Shown here: piece by piece, positions 44,337 through 55,400 of the stretch
Numbering within the stretch: position 1 is the first letter of the stretch
How the letters are laid out: each line of letters opens with the position of its first letter
Source: Vanessa cardui
Taxonomy: Eukaryota; Arthropoda; Insecta; Lepidoptera; Nymphalidae
Assembly (NCBI RefSeq): GCF_905220365.1
Contig: NC_061152.1
Span: 3,957,001-4,021,000, forward strand
Direction: 5' to 3'
Length of the DNA stretch: 64,000 nucleotides
Notes under the pieces: model-generated
Database searches by the model: none
Told to the model about the DNA's origin: nothing
Seen by the model: the letters and a program-made list of their open reading frames with translations, nothing else
Position numbers and translations under genes: made by a program

Positions 44337-44642
44337 CAGTGATGGATTTACCAATAGGCTAAGTAGGCTGAAGCCTAAGGCGGCAAATTTAGCCCAAATT
44401 TTTTATTTTCTTACAGAAATAAAAAAAATCATATCATATCACCTAGATCATAATCATACTAATAACGGGAAAAAGCCGATGTAATGAGGACAGAACAGAA
44501 ATCATAAAGCTGCAATTTCAGAATAAATGTAATCAACAGGATTATGAACTAAACTAACTAATTGAATTTCAAAAGTCAGAAGGGGCGGCAATAATTGAAT
44601 AGCCTACTAGCCTACTAGCGGTAATTTGTAAAACCGCCACTG
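44337..44642 (+). mobile_element. hAT-M MITE, copy 3
   Basis: 'cagtgatggatttaccaat' to 'aaaccgccactg'; the interior matches copy 1. Flanking 8-mers are not a clear duplication. Confidence 0.8.
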
Positions 44643-44644
44643 TG

Positions 44645-44775
44645 TCTTACGCTCTTTCACTGCCAAACCACTGCACCGAATTTGATGATATTTGGTATGA
44701 AACAAACTTGACTTTACTTTTTTGCCTGATATATGACAACCAACCTCCAATATGCTAGCGGGCAGCAACTAGTAT
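44645..44775 (-). repeat. R2, reverse
   Basis: 'acgctctttcactgccaaac', 'tatgacaaccaacctccaat', 'gcgggcagcaactagtat'. Confidence 0.7.
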
Positions 44776-44894
44776 AAATATATGAAATCTGCAAAATTGT
44801 CTGTTTAAAGACTTTAATTAGTACTGCAGTAACCTATTAGGAAAGCCGCATTATTTTGATGATAATAATTAAGAGATTCTGGCTTCCAAATTTA

Positions 44895-44932
44895 TTTATG
44901 TTATAGTTTGCAAACGAGCAGGAGGCTCACCT
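44895..44932 (-). repeat. LINE-Y tail fragment
   Basis: 'aaacgagcaggaggctcacc' is the end of LINE-Y. Confidence 0.5.
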
Positions 44933-45218
44933 CTGCAAGACCAGGAATGCTATAGGGCATATAGAATACAAGGGCACTTTGTACACGTACCACATTGAAG
45001 AGATAGAATTCGATCACACCACATCCAGTTTTAATGAGGTCTAAGCCCCGTACCGGTATTATGATAGTTTTCTTAAACGCCCCTTGATAGAAAAATAAAA
45101 AAGTAGCAGAAATAGAAAAGTAAATCCCAAATCCGGCCCTGAAGCGATGTATTGTCTCCGAAAACATTAAATATGGTATAGAATTGTAATGATCGAGTGT
45201 CAAGTCACTCGAACAAGT

Positions 45219-45227
45219 GTATATAAG
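45219..45227 (+). promoter_or_regulatory. TATA box of the secreted-peptide gene
   Basis: 'tatataag' lies 58 to 65 bases before the ATG at 45285, so transcription should start near 45248-45254 and leave a short leader. A dyad 'cgagtg-6-cactcg' (45194-45211) just upstream could be a factor site; that is inference. Confidence 0.6.
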
Positions 45228-45284
45228 CCGCCACACATCGCCACATCTCATAACAAGCAAAACTCTCAGAGAATTTTTATTACA

Positions 45285-47570
45285 ATGAAGTACGAAATTG
45301 TTTTTCTCGCTGTTTTGGTAAGTTTTTTATTTGGACTTATTGTTTTGGATCTTTATCAAATTTGGAGCGTTTTTTTTTAAATTTAGAACATGTTTTGAAG
45401 TTATCTGTTTATATTATTATATTAATTTTTATATTGTTTTTTTTTTTTAATTCAACTGTTCCTAAAAGATCTGCTTCGCAAATTGGCTATTTACAAAACG
45501 TTTAATATAGTTTTTTTGAATATTTTAACAGAACATTTAAACATAATACAGTAATCTTAATTAAGTGTAATGGTGACCAAAATACAAACAGAATTTTCCC
45601 GTCTAATCTCAATTCCGATTCTCTTAGAGAAATAGGAACAGTAGTGTCACCAATAGAAGCAGAAGAGGGGGCTATATATCTTTCATAATTACATAAATAA
45701 CTCGATATAAATTCATATATAATATATATGCATAATAATATATAGTTTACAACTAAGAGCCTGTTTCAATCCTGATGGATAGTAGTAGCTTCAACAAGAA
45801 CAACAGCCTGTAAATTTCCCAGTGCTGGGCAAACTCCTCTCCCTTTGAGGAGGTTTTGAAACAGATTCCACCACGCCGTTCCAATGCGGGTTGGTACAAT
45901 AATCATGTGGCAGAATTTCTATGGTCACATGAAGATGTCCTCACGATGTTTTCCTTTACCGCCGAGCACGAGATGAATTATAAACACAAATAAGTAGTTT
46001 CAGTGTTATTAATTATTCTTTTCAGGCAATTTTCGCGTTGGTTTTTGCGGAAAACTTCGTGGCCGCAAACGATGTATTCGAACCTAGTAAGTGTTTTCTT
46101 GTTTAATTGATAACTCAAATAATGTTCCCTGTTTTTTTAGCTAGAGACTCTCTTCGGGATGTTTTTAACAAAGTAGGAATATTCACTGTTGCGTCACAGT
46201 ATATTTACAACAACATTATGTATATTAATAGTAACATTGATAGCTTATAACGCCAAGTTTCCAACTTCGCAATAAATCCTTCTTGGGGCAAGGTATCCGT
46301 TTCTATAATAAAATTCCGCAGACATTTTTAACTTTGCCGTATCATAAATTTAAATTATATGTAAAATATTGGTAAAAAAGGCATATTATTCGATACAAGA
46401 TTTTATAGATGATAAAAAAGCGTGAATATACGTAATATACCTGTTGACATCCAGGCAGGATACATAACATACATATGTAATTGTAATTAACTAACATGAT
46501 TGTATTTTTAAATGTTCATAAAGAGTAACTACTGATTTTATTGCCGGTTCTTCTCGGTTGAATCGACATTCCGAACCGGTCGTAGCTTCATTTAAAATAG
46601 TTATTAAATGACGATTCAAAAGTGCTTGTAAAAGCCTAATTCATAAAAATATATTTTGATTTTGATTTTTATATTAGCATATCCCAGTAGGGATATGTGT
46701 GGGTAAGGATCCAAGAAAGCTTGGTCCACCCAGAAATTGACTAGTAAACACATCCAAACCTAAATTTGTAGAGGCCTGGCCTTTCTAAGGATTTCTATTT
46801 GCCTCCCCTCCCTCCTATACGAACGATCACAAATAGTCTTGTAGAAATTAAAGTAAAGTAACAGCCTGTAAACTTTCCACTGCTGAGAAAAGGCCTCCTC
46901 TTCCACTATGGAGAGGGTTTGGAACATATTCCACCACGCTGTTACAATGCGAATGTGACAGAATTTCGATGAAATTAGACACATGCAGGTTTCCTCACGA
47001 TGTTTTCCTTCACTGCCGAGAACGAGATGAATTATAAATATTATTGTATGTAATTAAGCATTTGTGTTTTGTTTTTTCAGTGAAAGATATGTTTAACAAG
47101 ACCGTTGAAACACCGATATCCAAGTTCAAGGACACTGTGGTAATCTATTTTTTTAATTATTATTCTTAAAGGATGACGAGGATTGGTATTTTAGTCTCCG
47201 ATAAGGGAGATGTGTGGGGTACCTGGCTGGAAGTATAGTACGACACAACTTAGATGTAACATCAGTAAATTAAATAAAACCGATAACTGATGACACAACC
47301 AATAGAAACAGCTCCCTATCGCGCAACTCGACGCTATTCGTCGCTATAGATTCCCGCGTCAGTTCGACCCGAGACAGCGAGTGCGTGTAAAGCGACGTCA
47401 AATCGACGAATATAAGTCATATGATATTACAAGTTATTACGTTTGTGTAAAGATCATATTCACATGAGAAATAAATATTGATAATTTGGGATAGCGTATT
47501 TAATTTGGATGTGGTCGGTTTTACGAATTTTGCCGATGACACATCTAAGTTGTGTCGTACTATAGCTTTC

Positions 47571-47604
<34 letters not shown>

Positions 47605-47906
47605 ATTATATAACAGAACGGTATTATATACATGAATATCCTAAAATACTAATATTATAAATGCAAAAGTTTGATGATGAAGATGTATGTGTGTTTGTTA
47701 CTCTTTCACGGAAAAACTACTGAACGGATTTGGATGAAATTTTACAGTTATATAGGTTATACATCTGAATAACACATACGCTACAATTTATAATGATTTT
47801 ATGTAATTAGGCCATAACATATTCCGTGCGAAGTCGGGTAGGGTCGCTTGTAATATATATTTTTAATACTGTAAGATTTTCTTTTTAACAGTTCGGCAAA
47901 TGGTGA
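45285..47906 (+). CDS. four-exon gene for a 55-residue secreted peptide
   Basis: Exons 45285-45317, 46026-46086, 47081-47139 and 47892-47906 join in frame (phases 0, 1, 0). Donors are GTAAGT, GTAAGT and GTAATC; acceptors follow 'tcttttcag', 'ttttttcag' and 'tttttaacag'. The protein starts MKYEIVFLAVLAIFALVFA, a clear signal peptide probably cut before ENF. The mature part of about 36 residues has no cysteine, is amphipathic and mildly acidic in its first half, and ends TVFGKW. It is likely released into haemolymph or a gland lumen. A TATA box lies upstream and AATAAA signals at 48003-48012. Each intron carries transposons. I do not recognise the family; despite the ENF start it lacks the cysteine pair of ENF cytokines. 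The exact phase agreement over four tiny exons makes chance unlikely. Confidence 0.78.
45799..45990 (-). repeat. SINE-A, reverse (in intron 1)
   Basis: 'acagcctgtaaatttcccag' to 'gcacgagatgaattataaac', head missing. It sits in the first intron of the peptide gene. Confidence 0.85.
46139..46672 (+). pseudogene. LINE-Z 3' relic (in intron 2)
   Basis: Begins inside the polymerase C-terminus ('gactctcttcgggatgtttt', 'gttgcgtcacagtatattta') and ends 'atattttgattttgattttt'. It has small deletions. Same sense as the host gene. Confidence 0.85.
46861..47037 (-). repeat. SINE-A, reverse (in intron 2)
   Basis: 'acagcctgtaaactttccac' to 'cgagaacgagatgaattata', head missing, within about 45 bases of the exon 3 acceptor. 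Confidence 0.85.
47236..47562 (+). mobile_element. TA-M1 MITE, copy 3 (in intron 3)
   Basis: 'tagtacgacacaacttagat' to 'atctaagttgtgtcgtacta', exact inverted ends of at least 20 bases with TA on both sides (47234-47235, 47563-47564). This is the best-preserved copy. Confidence 0.9.
47573..47870 (+). repeat. (TA)n run and R-type fragment (in intron 3)
   Basis: 47573-47600 is a TA array. 47645-47860 is an R-type repeat ('actaatattataaatgcaaa', 'ctactgaacggatttggatg', 'cgtgcgaagtcggg'). Confidence 0.6.
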
Positions 47907-48002
47907 AACTTTCGACGGCAGATTCAGCAGTACATCGTTATGGCCATAATGAAAACTAGAATTATTTTCAATATCCATGAAACTTACACATGTTAATTAT
48001 AA

Positions 48003-48012
48003 AATAAATAAA
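48003..48012 (+). terminator. poly(A) signals of the secreted-peptide gene
   Basis: Overlapping AATAAATAAA about 100 bases past the stop codon. Confidence 0.6.
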
Positions 48013-48417
48013 ATTTGAAATTTTCGTTATTTATTTTTATTGAACACCTGATATCATTATTAAGCTTATTGATATATAACAGAAAATAAGTATAATTTAT
48101 TAACATAAGAATTGAAAACATTAAATGCTTAAATTTATGCAAAATATGAACTAAAACTAGTTACTGTATAAATCTTGACCGCGTGGAATGGTGGCAAGAA
48201 TGCTAGCAGCATTTGCGCGTTGAATCGCAATTCCGATCCTCTGGGCAAAACGTAACAGCCCTCCTGTCACCAGTGGAGGCAATGAGGCGAGGTGTTATAC
48301 TTTTGATAAAGCTTTACACCAGAATAGAAATATTATGAGCATATCAATATCTAAGCTAGTCTTTGAGTCATTTAGAGTCACGATTCAGCTCTGTATGGTA
48401 ATAGAGTCCTTTGTTGC

Positions 48418-48672
48418 TGACGACCTCCGTGGTCGAGAAGTATGTACACAGATTTTCATGGGTACGCCAGCCCGAGTTCCCGGGTTCGTCCGGCTGAGTC
48501 GATGTAGAAAGTTCATTAGTTTTCTATGTTGTCTTGGGTCTGGGTGTTTGTGGTACCGTCGTTACTTCTGATATTCTATGGAATATCGTGTTATGACACA
48601 AATGCTTTAGCTACTTACATTGGGATCAGAGTAATGTATATGATGTTGTCTCATATTTATTTATTATTTATT
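48418..48672 (+). repeat. SINE-C
   Basis: 'gacgacctccgtggtcgaga', 'cccgggttcg', 'gttgtcttgggtctgggtg', 'ttgggatcagagtaatgta', tail 'tatttatttattatttattt'. Confidence 0.87.
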
Positions 48673-48724
48673 TGTCTATACTAAATCAAGGTTGAAAACT
48701 TAATTAAATATGTAAACATTGACG

Positions 48725-49820
48725 ATCATAAATCTGTAACAGAGAAAATATCGAAACATCGACGAGAAATACGCAGCGTCGTAGCGAAAAAGCCATTGAA
48801 ACACCAACAAGAAATACGTTTAAAAGCAAATAGAATCCAAATTTCATCTTTGAGAGCCGGAACAGTTAGTCGTAATGATCAAATTGCAGATCTTCGAACA
48901 AGAGCATCTTCATCAAGAGCTACTGAAAAATCTGACGAGCGAGTCCAACATGATCAACGATTAAAGCAGACTTAGTCTAACGATTATATCAATAACATGT
49001 ATATAAAGGTTATCATAACAAAAATTCAAAATCAAAATAAACTTTATTGAAGTAGGCTTTTACAAGCACTTTTGAATCGTCATTTTACAATTAAGTGAAG
49101 CTACCACCGGTTCGGAAAGTAGATTTTCCGAGAAGAACCGGCAAGAAACTCAGTAGTTACTCTTTTTCAACATTTAAAAAATACAGTCATGTTAGTTAAT
49201 ACAATGATTTGAATTTACGAAACGGCAAAGTTCAAAATGTCTGCGGAATTTTATTATAGAAACGGATACCTTGCTCCAAGAAGGATTCATTGACTTTGCG
49301 GAGTCGGAAACTTGGCGTTATAAGCTTATCCTTATTCCTAGTGCACATACAATGATTATGACTGACTTTATCAACCCACTGTGAGCATTGGTTCAATGGA
49401 TATAGAGTGTTCATATTGTCATACTATGGTATTTAAAAAACCTGTTGATATGTGCTGCTCAATTGGCAAAGTATATCTACCACAACCGGTTGAACCACCA
49501 AAACCTGTTCTTACCTACGTAACTAGGACTACTAAGGAGTCTAAATATTTCGTTCCTCATTTCATATTAGAAAATGCAATTCATGATTTCAAATGAAATC
49601 ATGCAAACAAATAATGTACAATATAATAATTTCGCGTCTACATTAAAATACATCATCAGATTGGTTCACTTCTTCCAGTATCTGCAGAAAATCCGAGTTC
49701 CTGCATATTTATTTCATGGACAACGTTGAAAAAGAGGTCGATCGACGATGCATGTTCAGTATGACGACCTATCGAGAAATAATCGCTAAATTAAGAATTA
49801 TGCTTTATTAAAATAATTGT
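48725..49820 (+). pseudogene. Helitron replicase relic split by a LINE-Z tail
   Basis: 48725-48975 encodes R/E-rich pieces such as RNDQIADLRTRASSSRATEK, like the arginine-rich N-terminal repeats of Helitron proteins. After a LINE-Z insertion, 49381-49820 gives SMDIECSYCH, DMCCSIGKVYLPQPVEPPKP, then, in shifted frames, HQIGSLLPVSAENP and YFMDNVEKEVDRRCMF. These match the order of blocks in the Helitron-like N-terminal domain. Several frameshifts and the insertion kill it. The Rep nuclease and helicase parts are absent. Confidence 0.75.
49024..49378 (-). repeat. LINE-Z 3' end nested in the Helitron relic
   Basis: 'caaaatcaaaataaacttta' tail, 'gctaccaccggttcggaaag', then coding remnants ('gcggaattttattatag', 'ccaagaaggattcattgac') in reverse. 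Inserted between two Helitron coding blocks. Confidence 0.85.
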
Positions 49821-49824
49821 TTAG

Positions 49825-52470
49825 TTCAAGTTTTTAATATTGCTCCTGAAGGTGAAACAACAAATGATTTATAAGTCATTATTTAAGCAGAGAAAACCGT
49901 ACTTAATATTATTATTTTAATTAAAATAAGTATATTTAAAAAATCATGACATACGGGAGTCTTCATGGATTTTCATAAGCTGCTACTTATTGTACTTACT
50001 AGCTGTATTATGCCTACATCTTTTGCAGAAGAACAGAAGCTGATGGTGAATTTCTGTCAAATTGAGAACTTCCGATCAATAATTTGTTGCGTTGATTGTA
50101 TTGGTTTTAGCTCAATATCATGCACAATAACGGCATTGTAGTAATAAGTTTATTGATTACGAATAAAGATTTTTATGGAATGTTTGAGAGTTAAAAATAA
50201 AGTGAGCTTAAACTTATATAGGTCTATGCTGTATAGTGTATACCTTCGACAATGCTTTTTATTGTGAATAAGACCGTAGATATTTATTTACAAGGCACAG
50301 AATACAAATAAACTCTATAACTGTGAATAATATCACTCAAACGAGTTCTTGCAGATATTTTATTTGTAAAGATACATATTCGCATAATTTGTAAAGTCAT
50401 GAGAATGTTTTGGTATAAATAAAGTAATTTTTATATATTTTTTTACTTGTAGTGATTTTTAAGTTTATCCGTGCCCAAAGAAAACAGAACGATCTTAAAA
50501 CGACTGTAGTGATCTCAGTTTTGTTTTCTATAAAAATAGAAATAAATGTAACAAAACTGAGAACACTACGATAAATTCTAAATTACCCAATGATGTTGTA
50601 GTAAACAGATATGTTATTAACGCGCAAAAAGTGAAGACTAGAAAACGTCCTAATTGGGATGTTTGCCTTTAGTTGTTTTACGTAGGAATACGTTATAATA
50701 CATCATAATTACGTAGTAATACGTTTTGCGTAATTAAAACATCTAGTTATCCCTTTTACTTATTGTCTTTATCAAGCTATCCTTTTTACTTTTAATGAAA
50801 TGTAAAAATAAACGGTCCCCGGCGCGGCACATTTTTTTCTGTTGTTTAGTATGGAATTATGGATATAACATATCTGTTTATTACAATATCATTGAAATTA
50901 CCCTAATTATCAAAATATATTTATCGATTTGCGTGTAAAAATAAAAACGACTACTATCAACTTTTGAAGTAGATTACTATTTACTTGACAGTGCGTTTCT
51001 CTTAATGGTCTGTACTGTATATTGTAACAGATAATACACACCATCAATATTTGTAAGTCAAGTTTTTTTTTATTAAAGTGTTACCAGTTGATTAAAAATT
51101 AAAATAACAATATATTTTAATTTTTAATTCGTTATAGCACCGAAACCAAATTTAACACATTATTATATTCAAAAACATGCAAAATGTATTCAAATCTTTA
51201 CCGGGTAACTTAGAGGTAGATTTACATCGGTTATTTCGGATGATAACATTCCTAATTTACTTACAATAAAACAAAACCATACAACTTTTTTTTAAGTATG
51301 CCATTGAAGACAAATAATAAATTACAGTTTATTCATAACCAAGATTTAAAGAAATTAGTGTTTGCATAAAAAAAGATTTTCGTTAATGTTTTTGTGCTCT
51401 TAGACTTATTCTATCAATATACGCTTATAAGTGTGTGAAATGACATGTAATGTAATGAAACATACGTGATTATTTACACACACAATCAATATTAAAGAGT
51501 TTCAGTTATATGCAAATAATAATATTTTAACAAAACAATAATAAAAATCGAATGTGACAAAGTTCCATATCTATTTATTGATGCAATTTGGTGTTGCAAT
51601 AATTAAAAATATATGACGATTTATTTTGAAAAGGTTCTTTCTAATTCCCAAATCCGTATGTGTATTATTGTGAGGGTCCACAGAATCAGACGGAATCAAA
51701 TAATTTCCTATTGTTTCGCGGATAAAATTGAAGGAACGAGTGTTAAGGTATTTTTTCATTATTGTTATTCTAATTTATCTAAGTCAAGTTAAACCTGTTT
51801 CTATGTATCGAAACTATTCTAATTTCGTGCTTCAAAGGTCGAACAACATTCAATATAAAAATTATAAGTGAAAACTACTATAATATGGTAAATATTAGCA
51901 TAAATAACTAACACATTTTGTTATACGGTTATGTATAGTCGTGACCAAGGATTTTGTTATTCGTTCGACTTATAACAAAGATCTAAATTAGTCATTTGTG
52001 TTTTCGACGACTTTCTCGATTTTATTTGTGTTAATTTATAATTTAATTATAGTATTACAAAATTTACATTAATATAATAACATTATTGCACTATAACGAT
52101 ATGGTAAATAGTTTATTTATACGTAAGATATTTCGTTAATACAATATATTTTATATAACGTAATGTAACAACAGCTAGCTTTAACATTCGACACAATTGC
52201 GTGACCATTAATTACAAAACTGTGCATAGTGCATACTACATATTTAATTTATTCACAATTTGACTTAATAATATTTTTTTATTAATTCAAAAAATCTATA
52301 TGATCTAGTTTGTAAAAAAACGAAATATAAATAATTACTAAGCTCATTTTGATGCTAATATTAAATATTAAAGTTCAAAATATGTTAAATGTTCAATAAT
52401 ATATCAATTAAAATATTTTAGTAAAATAATTCATTTAAGGCTCTTCTCTATTATTACAGAGTAATTCATC
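49825..52470. other. long AT-rich intergenic region
   Basis: No exon with support. It contains the hairpin at 50506-50569. A 62-codon minus-strand frame at 51571-51759 looks moderately protein-like but has no domain or splice context. The right end holds an acceptor-like 'ttattacag' at 52450-52458, suggesting a leader intron for the next gene. Confidence 0.45.
50506..50569. repeat. 64-base hairpin, miRNA-precursor-like
   Basis: Arms 50506-50525 and 50550-50569 pair over 20 bases with one mismatch. The loop pairs further ('ttctat' with 'atagaa') with an 8-base bulge. It is single copy as far as I can see. It may be a microRNA precursor, a tiny MITE or chance. Confidence 0.5.
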
Positions 52471-52473
52471 AAA

Positions 52474-55400
52474 ATGTCACTGAAAAATGCTAAGGCTGAA
52501 AAGAAAAAACCGCGGGCAATGCCTGTTGAAACTATTGTAACACGTTTCAAATCGGCTCAACAGAAACGACTCCTTGAAAAAGAACAGACAAAACCAACGG
52601 CAAAGTCAAAAAACAACTCGTGTAAAAAGTCACAACCAAACTTCAAAAAGGTTGCCGTAGAAAAGAAGTCACCTTGTCTTAAAAAGGTGAACAAACCAGA
52701 AACAAATGATATCAAGAAGGTAATCGAGGAACCGCAAATCGAGAACAAGGAATATTATCCAAATAAACTCAAAAGGAAAGTTCTTAATGCAAGAAGATTT
52801 CTCGCTCCAAAGCCCAATTGTAAAGTCATATGTGGAACAAAAAGTGTCAATAAAAGGAAGTTACACATCCCTAAACGAGGTAATCACATAATTCTATACT
52901 TCTATACTAATATTATAAATATGAAAGTAATTCTATCTGTCTGGCGGTCTTTCACTAACAACCGCTAAACTAAATTTGGTATGAAGCAAACTTAGAATCC
53001 AAGAAAGGACATAGGCTACTTTTTTTTGCTTAACACATGACAACCAACCCTTAAAATGCAAGCGAAACCCCTGTGGTTTCGCTTGCATTTTAAGGGTAAC
53101 AACTAGTATGAAATATATAGATTGTCCTAATATTAGAAATGTGAAAGTAACTCTCTCTGTTACATTACTGAGTAACTCGTGTTTGTTCGCACTGAATTAA
53201 TTAAATTTGTTATGAGGCAAGCTCAAACCCCAAAGATAGATACTGGCTTACTCATAATTAAACCCATGAGCCCCCATATAGCACAGAAGTGACAGACAAA
53301 CTATTTAAATATAATATTGATATTAGGAATTATCTCAGTATAGACTGAATACTTGTAAGGATACTCTTATTAGTGTTCATTCAAACAGATGATATAAATA
53401 ATACAAAATTAATCAATACAATATTAAATATTGTATTCAATTCAATTCAATTCTTAGTTTAATGGCTTTTAGTTGTGCCGGCAGGGCACAGATTATTACA
53501 ATATTTAATACAGTTCACAATAATACAGAGGTGACATAATTTTAGTATTGTTCAACTAATACTACTTGATATACATAAAATATACTATAAAATGCAGTGT
53601 GTTTAAATTAAGACTTTTAATGTGTCAGTATGAGTTATATTCTTGATTACATTATAATTTAAAAAAAAAAACTTATGGTGAAACTAGAAGAGGAAAGGAA
53701 ATGTTTGTACAAAGATATATTATGTTGCAGAAACAGATAAGGTTGTTTAATTTCATAGAATTATAAAGACATTGTTAATACAGAGTACTCTTTGTTGCAT
53801 ATTTAGTTTAATCATTACACAGAGCAGGCGACTTAAAAAAAATTGGACTTAATAAAAAAAAACTTTAGAAGGCAATTTTTTAAATTGATTTAGTCATTGG
53901 CATATGTTTCTATTATATTACAAACATATCGGGTTGGATAAAATTGCATTTTGATAAGTAAAATATAGGATACTAGAAAAGAATGTTGCTTGAAACATAC
54001 ACCAATGTAAACATTGTTAAAGCAAGACATGACCGTTATGTAATGAAGACAAGAATATAGTATATGTTGGTTGTTATGAGATTATATGTTATTTACTATG
54101 TCCATAGTTAAAGATCCACAGTCAAACGGTTGAAAAAATTGACAAAATCAAATCCAATTTTTTTTTTAAACTCATTTATTTTTAATTGATGATGTACCTG
54201 ATGGTAAAAATGTTTATTTTTTTATTGACATTTCTGCTAAGATTACATCCCTTGATTGGCTGTATTTCTAAAATATTTATAAAGAAAGACTTGAGAGGAA
54301 CTATTCTTATTTTTCAACAACACATTATTACAAAATTTTATCACAATTAAATTTTTTATATAGTACATATAGAAGAAAAACACCATTTTTTTAATAATTT
54401 CTAATATTATATAGAGGTAACATTTGTTTGTTTCTATGTCCTTCTGCATAAAATTTCAGCAGACCAATCCCCAGTACAAAATAATGTACCAATATTAAGA
54501 TTTTTTTCACTTATTGAATGCTACTATATATAATACTATTTTTTTTTTAATAAATTTGATCATGCAAAGAAACAACACCACACATGCTACAAATAAGATA
54601 TAAATTGATCTGTATTTTGAAATTATCAATCCTTAACTTTTATAATCTAATAATTATTTGGAACAAACATATTATTAATATTTTTCATTGCAACTTAAAA
54701 AAGTGAAAGGCAGTTTGTTTAATACATTTTAACTGATCATTTAAAAAAAAAAAACAATATATTAAAAAAAAAATTGCGCATTTAATTTCTTTCGAAAGAG
54801 TAATTGTTTTTCTTGACAATTAGTAAGTAAGTGTATAGTGCTATATTAAATTAAGAATTGTGATATCTCACTTCAATAAGGAACACAAAAATGCTAAGCA
54901 TTGGTGCTGCCCGGTAGAATATATAATAAGTGGGTGGTACTGTGGTGGACACAAAGCCCTACCATATGAAATTAACAACTTAATACACCATAGTAACAAG
55001 TTTTTACTTAGAACAAACTGTTAAAAATGTTTATTTGTGGTATTGATTATTAAAGTTTACTTTTTGAAACACCATACTAATAGGTACCTATGCAATGAAT
55101 ACAACAATTTAAAGTTAATTATCTTTTTAGACTATACTCTAAGCTTAATATCTCCTGGTGGTAGGGCTTTGTGCAAGCCCGTCTGGGTAGGTACCACCCA
55201 CTCATCAGATATTCTACCGCCAAATAACATTACTCAGTATTATTTGAGTCGAGATGGCCCAGTGGTTAGAACGCGTGCATCTTAACCGATGATTGCGGGT
55301 TCAAAACCAGGCAAGCACAGCTGATTCATGAGCTTAATTTGTCTTTATAATTCATCTCGTACTCGGCGGTGAAGAAAAACATCGTGAGGAAACCTGCATG

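Larger units (their letters stand above)
44206..45141. mobile_element. possible hAT element with 'CAGGGCCGGATTT' ends
   Basis: Left 'cagggccggatttag' and right 'ccaaatccggccctg' are inverted with one mismatch. Flanking 8-mers do not match, and other repeats (hAT-M, R2, LINE-Y fragment) fill the inside. These may therefore be the ends of two separate copies. Confidence 0.35.

Noticed and set aside
46071..46086. ENF start of the mature peptide as a sign of an ENF cytokine (growth-blocking peptide family)
   Set aside because: Those peptides need two cysteines near the C terminus; this peptide has none.
51571..51759. 62-codon minus-strand frame that looks mildly protein-like
   Set aside because: No domain, no splice or promoter context and no length to judge; mentioned only as part of the intergenic entry.
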